Below are positions 15,234-23,776 of a stretch of 64,000 nucleotides of DNA, one piece after another. Made by a program: the position numbers and the translations under genes. The notes under the pieces are model-generated. The model had not been told where the DNA came from. It saw only the letters and a program-made list of their open reading frames with translations, and searched no databases. How positions within the stretch are numbered: the stretch's first letter is position 1; every line of letters begins with the position of its first letter. The stretch covers positions 1,612,001-1,676,000 of the forward strand of contig NZ_LT629696.1 in the NCBI RefSeq assembly GCF_900100265.1, in the 5' to 3' direction. This DNA is from Leifsonia sp. 466MF. Lineage in GTDB: Bacteria > Actinomycetota > Actinomycetes > Actinomycetales > Microbacteriaceae.

Positions 15234-18200
15234 TCATCCGGACACCGCGGGGAGTGACTGTCGCGAGAGTGGAGTGTCGACCGAAGCGGGCGGAGTGGTG
15301 GTCCTCTCACCGGACGGAGGAGTACCCACCGCGACGGCGGTGTTCTGGACATGGCCCGCAGCGAGGTCGGCGTTCGTGAGTCGATAGTCGGCCGTCGCCG
15401 TCACCGATTGCCCCGGTTCCAGCCGCCCGGCAACGCCGGGCCACGCGTATGTCAGCGACGACAGCCCGGCGAGAGGATCTGCGACCGACACTCCGTCGAT
15501 CGTCACGTTCCCCGTATTGCTCACGACGAAGCGATACGTGACGGTGTCGCCGACCATCGCGGGGGACTGCACCCGGCCGGCATCGGCCGTCTTGATCAGC
15601 GTGAGCCGAGGATCGGCCGCCAGCGGCACTTCTGCCGACGCTTCGTCCGTGACGGCGACGCCCGAAGGCGGCGTTCCCGCGGTCGACGCCGTGTTCGCGA
15701 TGTGGCCGGAATCGATGTCCGCCTGGGTGAGCAGGTAGGTCGCGGTCGCGGTGACGCTCTCGTCGGGGGCGAGGACTCCCGGCGCTCCTGGCCATGAGTA
15801 CGCGAGCTCGGACAGCCCGGCGAGCGGATCCGTGATGGTCACTCCGGTCAGGGTGACGTTCCCGTCGTTCTTCGATCGGAATGTGTAGGTGATCACATCA
15901 CCGGGGCGAGCAGGCGAGTGCACGGCCACCGTGTCGGCGGTCTTGACCAGCTCGATCGAGGGGGACGGAGCCAGAGGCGTGTCGGTGCTCGCGGGGGGCG
16001 GCGTGACGACGACTCCGGACGGCGGCGTTCCGGTTGCCCGTGCCGTGTTCGCCACGTGCCCCGCGTCGATGTCGGCCTGGGTCAGCACGTAGGTGGCCGT
16101 GGCGATCACGGTCTCCCGTGGCGCCAGCGTTCCCGGCGCGCCGGGCCAGGCATAGGTGAGCGGTGAGAGGCCGACCATCGGGTCGGCGACGCTCACTCGG
16201 GTCATCGTCACGTTCCCCGTGTTGGTCACCGTGAACGTGTACGTGATCGTGGTGCCGGCGCCGGCCGGAGTCTGTATCCCAATGGTGCCCGCGGACTTCG
16301 CCACGGTCAGGGCGGGATCGGCGGGGAGAGGGATCGTGACGGTGGCTACGTCTGTCACGTCGTCTCCGGACGGCGGGGTCCCGGTCGTGGTCGCGGTGTT
16401 GACCAGCTCTTCGGCGTCGAGGTCCGCCTGCGTCAGACGATAGGTCGCCGTGGCCGTGACGGTCTCACCCGGCGCGAGCACTCCCGGTGAACCCGGCCAC
16501 GTGTACGTGAGTGACGACAAGCCCGGCAGGGGGTCCTGGATGACCACGTTCGTCAGGGTGACGTTTCCGATGTTCTGAGACGCGAACGTGAAGGTGACCG
16601 TGTCGCCGCTCTCGGCCGGTGATTGGACGAGTGCGGTATCCGCCTTCTTCACGAGCCGGATGCCGGGCTTCGTGGTGAGCGGGATGTCGACGGAGGCTTG
16701 GTCGGTGACCTTGGTTCCGGTGGGTGGGGTGCCCTCGGTGCCTGCGGTGTTGGCCAGGTGTCCGGAGTCGATGTCCGCCTGGGTCAGCTGGTATGTCGCG
16801 GTGGCGGTGACCTTCTGTTTCGGTGCCAGTGTGCCCGGGGTGCCCGGCCAGGTGTAGGTCAGGGCGGACAGGCCCGGCTTCGGGTCGCTGATCGTGACAC
16901 CGGTGAGGGTGACGTTGCCGGTGTTCTCCGCCTCGAAGGTGTACGTGACGGTGTCGCCCGCCCGGGGCGGCGATTGGACGGCGGCGAGGTCGGCCGCCTT
17001 GACCAGGTCGATGCTCGGGACCGTCACCAGCGGCAGGTCCGCCGATGCCCCGTCGGTGACCTTCGTGCCGGTGGGCGGGGTGCCCTCGGTGCCGGCGGTG
17101 TTGGCCACATGCCCGGCGTCGATGTCCGCCTGCGTCAGCTGGTACGTGGCCGTCGCGGTGACCTTCTCCTTCGGGGCCAGCGTGCCCGGGGTACCCGGCC
17201 AGGTGTAGGTCAGAGCGGACAGGCCCGGCAACGGGTCGGTGATGCTGACGCCGGTCAGCGTCACGTTGCCGGTGTTCTCCGCCACGAAGGCGTACGTGAC
17301 GGTGTCGCCCGCCTGCGGCGGGGTCTGCACCGTTGACGGATCGGCCAGCTTCGTGAGATCGATGCTCGGCGCCGGCGGAAGGTCCACTGTGGCTGTTCCC
17401 TCATCGGTCACCGGGGTGCCCACGGGCGGCCTCCCGATCGTGGTGGCCGTGTTGACGACCGTCCCGGCGTCGATGTCGGCCTGGGTGAGCTGGTATGTCG
17501 CTGTCGCGGTGACCTTCTGGCCCGGGGTCAGCGTGCCCGGGCTGCCCGGCCAGGAGTAGGTCAGTGCCGACAGACCGGGGAGGGGGTCGTCGATGGTGAC
17601 ATCTGTCAGCGTGACGTTGCCGATGTTCTGCGCAGCGAAGTGGAAGGTGACGAGGTCGCCGACCTTGGCGGGACGGGACAGGCCGTCGGTGAGAGTGACC
17701 TTCGTGAGGTCGAGTCCCGGGCCGGTTGTGAGCGGGACGTCGTTGAGCGCAGGTGGCGGAACCACCGCTGGACCCGTGGGCGGCGTTCCGGCGGTTGTCG
17801 CAGCATTGGCGACGTGACCGGTGTTGAGGTCTGCCTGGGTGAGCGTGTAGACGGCGGTGGCCGTGACCTTCTGGTCCGGAAGGAGCGTGCCGGGAGTTCC
17901 GGGCCAGGAATAGGTCAGTGGCGAAAGCCCGGGCAGCGGGTCGACGATGTCGACGTTCGTGAGCGTCACGTTGCCGGAGTTGTGCGCCGTGAAGCGGTAC
18001 GTGATCTGGTCGCCGACACGGGAAGGGCTGTTGAGCCGATCACGATCGGCCGTCTTGACCAGGGTCATGTCGGGGTTGGCGACGAGTGGTGTGTCGGTCA
18101 CGGAGGGAGGCGGCGTCACATCGGGCCCGGCCGGGGGAGTGCCGCGCGTGGTGGCCGTATTGACGACGTGGCCGGTATCGATGTCAGCTTGCGTCAGCGT

Positions 18201-19487
18201 GTAGGTCGCCATCGCCGTGACCGTCTCTCCGGGCAGCAGCGTGCCCGGAGTTCCCGGCCAGGTGTACGTCAGCGCGGACAGTCCCGGGAGGGTGTCGGTG
18301 ATCGTCACACCGGTGAGAGTGACGTTGCCCTCGTTCTTCGCCGTGAACCGGTAGGTGACGGTGTCTCCCACGGTGGAGGCGGTGCCGACCGGCAGGGGAT
18401 CGGCCGTCTTCGTAGAGGTGAGTTTCGGGCCGGCGGTCAGCGGGACGGGCACGGTGGCGGGGGGTGTGGTGACGTTCTGGCCGGTGGGTGGTGTGCCGGT
18501 GGCGGTGGCCTGGTTGATGACCTGGCCGGTGTTGATGTCGGCCTGGGTGAGCTGGTAGGTCGCGGTCGCGGTGACGGTCTGGCCGGGGGTGAGGGTGCCG
18601 GGGGTGCCGGGCCAGGTGTACCTGATCGCGGACAGGCCCGGGAGCTGGTCGGTGATGCTGACCCCGGTGAGGGTGACGTTGCCGGTGTTCTCGGTGACGA
18701 ACGTGTAGGTGATCACATCCCCGACCGCGGCCGGGATCTTCACCTGGGAGTTGTTGACGCCCTTGGTCAGCGACAGGCCCGGACCCTGGGTCAGCGGGGT
18801 GTCCGTGGTCGACGGCGGCGGCGTCACCGGAGGACCGGTGGGCGGGTTCCCGGAACTGGTGGCCGTGTTGGACACTATGCCCACATTCAGGTCCGCCTGC
18901 GTCAGCACATACTGCGCCTGCGCGACGACCTCCTGCGACGGCTGCAACACCCCCGCCACCCCTGGCCAGGTGTACACCAGGTTCGACAGACCCGGCTTCG
19001 GATCCGTGATCGTCACCCCGGTCAACGTCGTGTTCCCGGTGTTCTTCGCCTTCAGCACGTAGGTGATCACATCACCCACCTTCGCCGGCGAGGACACCCC
19101 CGAACTCACCGCATCCTTCGTGAACGTCAGATCCGGACCCTGCGTCAATGGGACATCGGCAGCGGCCGGAGGAGTACTCACCGACGGGCCTGTGGGCGGG
19201 TTGCCGGATGCGGTCGCGGTGTTCGGCACGAGTCCGTTGTCGATGTCGGCCTGCGTCAGCTGGTACGTGGCCGTCGCGGTGACCGTCTCATCCACCTGCA
19301 GAGCTCCAGCGGTACCTGGCCAGCTGTATGTCAACGGGGACAGTCCGACATGGGGGTCGCTGATGGTGACGCCCGTCAACGTGGTCTGGCCGGTGTTCTT
19401 CGCCGAGAAGCGGTACGTGATCGTGTCGCCGACCTTCGCCGGCTTCGTCACGGCTGAGTCGTCCGCCACCTTGGTGACCGTCAGATC
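15234..19487 (-). repeat. Twelve tandem coding repeats of about 350 bp
   Basis: In-frame repeat array inside the giant surface-protein gene. Units are about 117 codons; several neighbours (units 7 and 8, around 16700-17350) are nearly identical in sequence, while outer units have diverged. Such an array can expand, contract or be collapsed in assembly. Confidence 0.9.
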
Positions 19488-21998
19488 GGATACCGGCACC
19501 GTCGACGTGCACTTCGCGTCGGCCGAACCGGCTGCACAGTTGCTCCCGACGGTGGGAGACACGACGGTGTTGCGGAGGGAGTGGTCCCCGGGAGTCGGAT
19601 TCTTCACCGTCACCGAGTAGGTGATCGTCGCGGTGTCACCAGGCGCGAGAGGGCCCGACCACGCCAGGGTGGGGGCGGTGTACGCCACGGCACCCTGCGA
19701 TGCCCTCGCCTCGCCCGTGTAGCTGGCGTCCTTCAGGACATCGGTCAGGTCATCCGTGAGCGAGGCGGTGTCGTACGCCTGCGTGCCCGTGTTCTTGACG
19801 GTGACCGTGTAGGTCACCGTGTCTCCTGGTCGGGCCGATTGCACCGACGAGTCCTTGGTGATCGCGAGGGAACAGGATGCGGGATTAGCCTCCACGGTGA
19901 AGCGCGCGCCGCCGGACGTGTTGCCGTTCGGTGCGTCGGTCCCGGCGGGGGAGGTCGTGACGGCGTTCGCCGTATTGGTCAGGATCAGGGGCGTCGGAGC
20001 GTCGCAGGACACCGGGGGAGCCGTGGTCTGGAAGCAGAGTTGGGGGGCGTCGCCGGACCAGGTGATGCCCACCTGCGCGCTTTCGACACCGGCGGGGTCG
20101 GTGACGGCGTTGACCGTGACGGTCGCGGTGATGGAGGTCACCGTCGTCGGGATCCCCGACAGGTCGACGGACGCCCCGGGATTGACCGTGACCGCTTCGA
20201 ACCCGGAGATGACCGCGTCGTTCTGGTCGCGCAGCGACACCGTGGCGTTCGCATACGAGCCGTCCGTGAGCCCCGGAAGCGTCAGCGCACGCCAGCCGCG
20301 GAAGGACGTCGCTCCCGTGCCGCAGTAGTACCCGCTCGGCGTGACGGTGACCTCTCGCGGCTCCGTCGGTCCGGCGCATTCCTTGCCCGTCGTCGCGTCG
20401 AAGAGCACGAACTGGGCGGCGTCTCCCGTGGCCACCAGGCAGTTCGTCGCGACATCCGTCGCGGGCCGGATGGTGTAGTTGAGGCCGTTGTTGACGTTGC
20501 TGAATCCGGCGCACGGCGGGACCGTGCCGGTTCCGGACCACTGTCCGAAGTCGCGACACATCACCTGGTTGCCGTTCGACAGGTACACGCGGGTGCCGAT
20601 GACGTAGGCCTCGCCGGCGCCGTTGCCGCCGGCGGCGTAGTTCGCGCCAGTTCCTGCGTAGGGGTTGGCGGCAGCGGCGCCCGCGACGGTGACGCAGTTG
20701 GAGGCCGTTCCGGGGCCGTTCGTGATGGTGCAGACACCGGAGACCGCGCCCGTGCGGGACAGGATGGGCGCCATCGGCGATCCGGCCTTGGTGTTCGCCG
20801 CCGATCCGTTCACAGGCCAGCTGCCGGTGCAGAGCGCCTTGGTGTTGGTGTTGTAGCAGTAGTTCTTCCATGCGCTGGTCGACGTCTGCTGGATGCTCGC
20901 GAAGACGTAGGGGCCGTAACTCGACGAGGTGTAGATCGACGTGGTCGTGACGCCGCTCGCGATCAGGGTGACGCCCGGGCACGAGCCCATGTCGGGCGTC
21001 GTGCAGACGAGGGCGGCCTGATTGCGGCTGACGACGACGCTATAGGTGTTGCCGTCATCGGAAGGAAGCCCGGTCCCGTTCATCTGGGCGGCGAACGCGG
21101 TGTTGCTGACGGCCGCTCCCGATCGGGCGGTGTAGCCGCAGCTGCTCGGCGTCTTGGTCGACAGGTCGAGGCACGCGATGCCGTTGCTGCTGCCGTCGGT
21201 GAGTCCGGCGTACCAGTACAGCCTGTCGCCCGCGAGCCACGTGCCGCCCTGCTGCGGGGTGATCCCCGCGAAGGACGTGCCCGTTCCGATCGGTGTGCCC
21301 GGTACCGACGACCACGTCTGGACGTTGCTGCCGGTCGGCCAGCCCGGGCAGGTCGTCCCGTCGTGCTGTGCGCAGAAGACGACCGCCCCCTTGGCGTGGT
21401 GGTAGATCGCGTAGAGGAGGTCTTTCCGCGCGACCACGTTGTACGCGTCTCCGCCTCCCATGGCGATGACCTTCGACGGGGGCACGACGAACGGCGGCGA
21501 GAGCTGCTGTGTGCCCTGCGGGACGGGTGTCGCCACGAACCCGATTCCCGTGGCGTCGGCGGGGGGCGTGCCGGTGACCCAGCCCGGTCCGCCCGCGCGG
21601 TACTGGGGAGTCACCGAGCCGGCCGGGTTCTGGTTCGGGGGCAACCGGAGCGAGCCGGGGACGTACGTGCCCGCCGTGCTGATGTCGTCTTTGAGATCCA
21701 CGACCGCGTTGGCGCTGGTGTTGTTCTGCGACTCGACGACCCAGTCGATCACGTCGCCCGGTCGGGCAGTGCCGGTGGAGGGGCCGCCCGGAGCATCGTC
21801 CGAGGCCGCAGTGGACCCGTTGGCCGCGTTCTTCCCGGTGGTGAACACCGTCGACACGGCGGTCGTCGCGGCGTCCGAGTAGTGCTGCGGCAGCAGGAGC
21901 ACGCCGACGAGCGCGCCGACGGTCACGCACGCCCCGAATGACAGCGCGACTCGCCAGCGGCGGGCTCGGCGAGCAGCGGATCCGGAACGACGCGCCAT
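15234..21998 (-). CDS. Giant secreted protein with 12 tandem DUF11/DUF7507-type repeats
   Basis: A 2254-residue exported protein. An Arg-rich start and hydrophobic segment (WRVALSFGACVTVGALVGV) form a signal peptide. Next come a DUF11-like domain, a roughly 440-residue region of Trp/Gly-rich strands with scattered Cys pairs (about residues 150-590) that looks like a beta-propeller, another DUF11-like domain (about 720-840), then 12 repeats of about 117 residues. Each repeat holds a GNVTLTGVTITDPLPGLS-like segment, a YTWPGTPGTL-like segment, and LTQADI. It ends PLSRQSLPAVSG with no membrane helix or basic tail, so no sortase anchor is visible. ATG 21998 follows AGAGGAAG. Such proteins often act as stalks or adhesins; that role is inferred. 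Confidence 0.85.
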   Translation of the reverse strand: MARRSGSAARRARRWRVALSFGACVTVGALVGVLLLPQHYSDAATTAVSTVFTTGKNAANGSTAASDDAPGGPSTGTARPGDVIDWVVESQNNTSANAVVDLKDDISTAGTYVPGSLRLPPNQNPAGSVTPQYRAGGPGWVTGTPPADATGIGFVATPVPQGTQQLSPPFVVPPSKVIAMGGGDAYNVVARKDLLYAIYHHAKGAVVFCAQHDGTTCPGWPTGSNVQTWSSVPGTPIGTGTSFAGITPQQGGTWLAGDRLYWYAGLTDGSSNGIACLDLSTKTPSSCGYTARSGAAVSNTAFAAQMNGTGLPSDDGNTYSVVVSRNQAALVCTTPDMGSCPGVTLIASGVTTTSIYTSSSYGPYVFASIQQTSTSAWKNYCYNTNTKALCTGSWPVNGSAANTKAGSPMAPILSRTGAVSGVCTITNGPGTASNCVTVAGAAAANPYAGTGANYAAGGNGAGEAYVIGTRVYLSNGNQVMCRDFGQWSGTGTVPPCAGFSNVNNGLNYTIRPATDVATNCLVATGDAAQFVLFDATTGKECAGPTEPREVTVTPSGYYCGTGATSFRGWRALTLPGLTDGSYANATVSLRDQNDAVISGFEAVTVNPGASVDLSGIPTTVTSITATVTVNAVTDPAGVESAQVGITWSGDAPQLCFQTTAPPVSCDAPTPLILTNTANAVTTSPAGTDAPNGNTSGGARFTVEANPASCSLAITKDSSVQSARPGDTVTYTVTVKNTGTQAYDTASLTDDLTDVLKDASYTGEARASQGAVAYTAPTLAWSGPLAPGDTATITYSVTVKNPTPGDHSLRNTVVSPTVGSNCAAGSADAKCTSTVPVSDLTVTKVADDSAVTKPAKVGDTITYRFSAKNTGQTTLTGVTISDPHVGLSPLTYSWPGTAGALQVDETVTATATYQLTQADIDNGLVPNTATASGNPPTGPSVSTPPAAADVPLTQGPDLTFTKDAVSSGVSSPAKVGDVITYVLKAKNTGNTTLTGVTITDPKPGLSNLVYTWPGVAGVLQPSQEVVAQAQYVLTQADLNVGIVSNTATSSGNPPTGPPVTPPPSTTDTPLTQGPGLSLTKGVNNSQVKIPAAVGDVITYTFVTENTGNVTLTGVSITDQLPGLSAIRYTWPGTPGTLTPGQTVTATATYQLTQADINTGQVINQATATGTPPTGQNVTTPPATVPVPLTAGPKLTSTKTADPLPVGTASTVGDTVTYRFTAKNEGNVTLTGVTITDTLPGLSALTYTWPGTPGTLLPGETVTAMATYTLTQADIDTGHVVNTATTRGTPPAGPDVTPPPSVTDTPLVANPDMTLVKTADRDRLNSPSRVGDQITYRFTAHNSGNVTLTNVDIVDPLPGLSPLTYSWPGTPGTLLPDQKVTATAVYTLTQADLNTGHVANAATTAGTPPTGPAVVPPPALNDVPLTTGPGLDLTKVTLTDGLSRPAKVGDLVTFHFAAQNIGNVTLTDVTIDDPLPGLSALTYSWPGSPGTLTPGQKVTATATYQLTQADIDAGTVVNTATTIGRPPVGTPVTDEGTATVDLPPAPSIDLTKLADPSTVQTPPQAGDTVTYAFVAENTGNVTLTGVSITDPLPGLSALTYTWPGTPGTLAPKEKVTATATYQLTQADIDAGHVANTAGTEGTPPTGTKVTDGASADLPLVTVPSIDLVKAADLAAVQSPPRAGDTVTYTFEAENTGNVTLTGVTISDPKPGLSALTYTWPGTPGTLAPKQKVTATATYQLTQADIDSGHLANTAGTEGTPPTGTKVTDQASVDIPLTTKPGIRLVKKADTALVQSPAESGDTVTFTFASQNIGNVTLTNVVIQDPLPGLSSLTYTWPGSPGVLAPGETVTATATYRLTQADLDAEELVNTATTTGTPPSGDDVTDVATVTIPLPADPALTVAKSAGTIGIQTPAGAGTTITYTFTVTNTGNVTMTRVSVADPMVGLSPLTYAWPGAPGTLAPRETVIATATYVLTQADIDAGHVANTARATGTPPSGVVVTPPPASTDTPLAPSPSIELVKTADTVAVHSPARPGDVITYTFRSKNDGNVTLTGVTITDPLAGLSELAYSWPGAPGVLAPDESVTATATYLLTQADIDSGHIANTASTAGTPPSGVAVTDEASAEVPLAADPRLTLIKTADAGRVQSPAMVGDTVTYRFVVSNTGNVTIDGVSVADPLAGLSSLTYAWPGVAGRLEPGQSVTATADYRLTNADLAAGHVQNTAVAVGTPPSGERTTTPPASVDTPLSRQSLPAVSG

Positions 21999-22067
21999 GT
22001 GCAGCACTTCCTCTCAGGACATGCCGGGAGGAGTCAGCCCCGGTCACGTGGTCGAGAGCACGGTTGC

Positions 22068-22081
22068 CCTCATTTATGAGG
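22068..22081. promoter_or_regulatory. Palindrome upstream of the giant repeat-protein gene
   Basis: CCTCATTTATGAGG has perfect six-base arms around TT and is one of the few AT-rich spots in the 215-base divergent gap. On the minus strand it contains CATAAAT, a plausible -10 box for the repeat-protein gene, so it may be both promoter and operator. Confidence 0.4.
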
Positions 22082-22200
22082 ACACGGTGAGGTGACGTTC
22101 GTTACGGGATGCGCGATCCAATGCAAGCAAGGTGGTCTTTCCATGCGAGGCGTGCGCTCCAGGCGCATCCGAACCAGTGCGATCACGCGCGGGCCGCTGC

Positions 22201-22206
22201 CATACT
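22201..22206 (+). promoter_or_regulatory. Predicted -10 box of the DUF1707 gene
   Basis: CATACT, seven bases before ATG 22214; leaderless start predicted. Confidence 0.45.
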
Positions 22207-22213
22207 GGCGTCT

Positions 22214-22651
22214 ATGTCGGACATCACAGACCCTTCCGGCGCCTCCCTGCGCCTCAGCAACGACGAGCGCGAACGCGCGGTCGCGGCTCTGCAGTCGCAC
22301 GCCGCACAGGGGCGGCTCACCGACGTCGAGCTGCAGACGCGGTCGGCTGCGGCCCGATCCGCCGTGACACGCGGAGATCTCGCACCGCTCTTCACGGACC
22401 TCCCCGGCGGACTGCAGCTCGCGGGTCATCCCCAGGCGGCGCCCTCCGTTCCCGCCGGCGCGGGCGCGACAGGTCGCGAGCCGTCGTCCCGTTGGGGCCT
22501 CCTGGCGGTCTCGATCATCCCGTTCGTCTCGGTCATCCTGTTCTTCCTGACCGGGATGGCGTGGGGATACCAGTATTCGTGGCTGTGGTTCCTGCTGATC
22601 CCGCTGGTCGGCGCGATCGCATACGGCACCGAGGGCGGCCGCCGGCGCTAG
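22214..22651 (+). CDS. DUF1707 (SHOCT-like) membrane protein
   Basis: A 145-residue protein. The first 60 residues are a DUF1707 domain (LRLSNDERERAVAALQSHAAQGRLTDVE, split here by no gap; then RSAAARSAVTRGDLAPLFTDLP), a short helical module common in actinobacterial envelope and regulator proteins. Two membrane helices follow (GLLAVSIIPFVSVILFFLTG and SWLWFLLIPLVGAIAYG). Function is unknown; it diverges from the giant repeat-protein gene and converges with the ferritin-VIT gene. Confidence 0.82.
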   Translation: MSDITDPSGASLRLSNDERERAVAALQSHAAQGRLTDVELQTRSAAARSAVTRGDLAPLFTDLPGGLQLAGHPQAAPSVPAGAGATGREPSSRWGLLAVSIIPFVSVILFFLTGMAWGYQYSWLWFLLIPLVGAIAYGTEGGRRR

Positions 22652-22674
22652 CCGCGGAGCCGCGGAACCGAGCC

Positions 22675-23763
22675 TCAGCCGACGGTGGCGCCGAACAGCA
22701 GACCGAGGAGGTACGTGGCGGCCGCCGCTCCGTATCCGATGAGCAGCTGACGGATGGCGCGCTTCAGCGGTGACGCACCGGAGAGCAGCCCGACGATGGC
22801 TCCCGTGCCGAGCAGGACGATCCCGACCAGCAGGGCGGAGACGATGATCGCGGCCGTCCCGGTCAGCCCGAAGAGGAAGGGCAGGATCGGGATGAGCGCA
22901 CCGGAGGCGAAGAAGCAGAAGCTGGAGATCGCGGCGTTCCATCCGGTCCCGATCGCCTCGTGCTCGTCCTCCGCGACCGCGGGAGTGATCGGGATGGGCG
23001 AAGTCACCGCCTGCAGGCCGGAGAGCACCTCGCGTGCGTGCTCGGCCGCCTCCTCCGCCGTCATTCCGCGTGCGCGGTAGACCAGGGTGAGCTCGTTCGC
23101 GTCGACGTCGAGATGCGGCAGCGCCGATCCGGTGGCGGGGTTGGGGGTGGATGCCTCCAGCAGTTCGCGCTGTGACCGCACCGACACGTACTCTCCCGCG
23201 CCCATGCTCAGCGCTCCGGCGAGGAGTCCGGAGATGCCGGTGAGCAGCACCACGTGGGTCGGGACGCCGCTGGCGCTGACGCCGAGGACGAGCGCCAGGT
23301 TGCTGACGAGGCCGTCGTTCGCCCCGAAGACCGCGGCACGGAACGTGCCGGAGAGCCGCTGTCTGCCGCGTGCGGCGAGGGCCCGGACGACCTCTTCGTG
23401 CACCTGTTCGTCCGCCGCCATCTGCGGCGTCGCGTCGGAGTCGGACGCGTAAGGGGACCGGGCCTCGGCCCGCTGTGCGAGAGCGAGCACGAACACCGAG
23501 CCGAACCGCCGTGCGAGCCAGCCGAGCAAGCGCGTACGGACGTCGCCCTTCAGCGGGCGGCCCGCCTGGTCGCCGAGCAGGTCGACCCAGTGCTGTTCGT
23601 GGCGTCGTTCTGCTTCGGCCAGTGCGAGCAGGATCTCGCGTTCCTCGCCCTCACGCCGGCCGGCGAGGTCGCGGTACACGGAGGCTTCCGCGCGCTCGTC
23701 GGCGAGGTAGCGACGCCACCGCCTGATGTCGGCGGGGCTCGGGGTTCGGGCTGTTGTCGTCAT
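22675..23763 (-). CDS. Ferritin-like domain fused to VIT1/CCC1 transporter
   Basis: A 362-residue protein. The N-terminal 130 residues form a rubrerythrin/ferritin-like four-helix domain: DERAEASVYRDLAGRREGEE and AEAERRHEQHWVDLL supply ExxY and ExxxxH-type metal ligands. The C-terminal part is a VIT transporter with FGANDGLVSNLALVLG, SMGAGEYVSVRSQRE and three later helices. The fusion suggests iron or manganese oxidation or sensing coupled to export from the cytosol (family knowledge of membrane-bound ferritin A). ATG 23763 follows a TAGACT box by seven bases. Paralogue of the VIT protein at 5883-6695, which lacks the ferritin-like part. Confidence 0.9.
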   Translation of the reverse strand: MTTTARTPSPADIRRWRRYLADERAEASVYRDLAGRREGEEREILLALAEAERRHEQHWVDLLGDQAGRPLKGDVRTRLLGWLARRFGSVFVLALAQRAEARSPYASDSDATPQMAADEQVHEEVVRALAARGRQRLSGTFRAAVFGANDGLVSNLALVLGVSASGVPTHVVLLTGISGLLAGALSMGAGEYVSVRSQRELLEASTPNPATGSALPHLDVDANELTLVYRARGMTAEEAAEHAREVLSGLQAVTSPIPITPAVAEDEHEAIGTGWNAAISSFCFFASGALIPILPFLFGLTGTAAIIVSALLVGIVLLGTGAIVGLLSGASPLKRAIRQLLIGYGAAAATYLLGLLFGATVG

Positions 23764-23770
23764 CCCCTCA

Positions 23771-23776
23771 AGTCTA
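23771..23776 (-). promoter_or_regulatory. Predicted -10 box of the ferritin-VIT gene
   Basis: TAGACT on the minus strand, seven bases before ATG 23763. It overlaps the last bases of the WYL regulator gene just upstream. Confidence 0.5.

Noticed and set aside
14803..15237. Short minus-strand ORF with an AGGAGGTGCG sequence before an internal ATG at about 15198
   Set aside because: It would run through the perfect LexA box and out of frame across DUF6504; the DUF6504 frame has its own Shine-Dalgarno and family match.
15234..15260. LPAVSG as a sortase sorting signal
   Set aside because: It is not LPxTG, and the stop codon follows directly with no membrane helix or basic tail.
15234..19487. Regular repeats as a CRISPR array
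   Set aside because: Units are about 350 bp, in frame and protein-coding; no short repeats with unique spacers and no cas genes.
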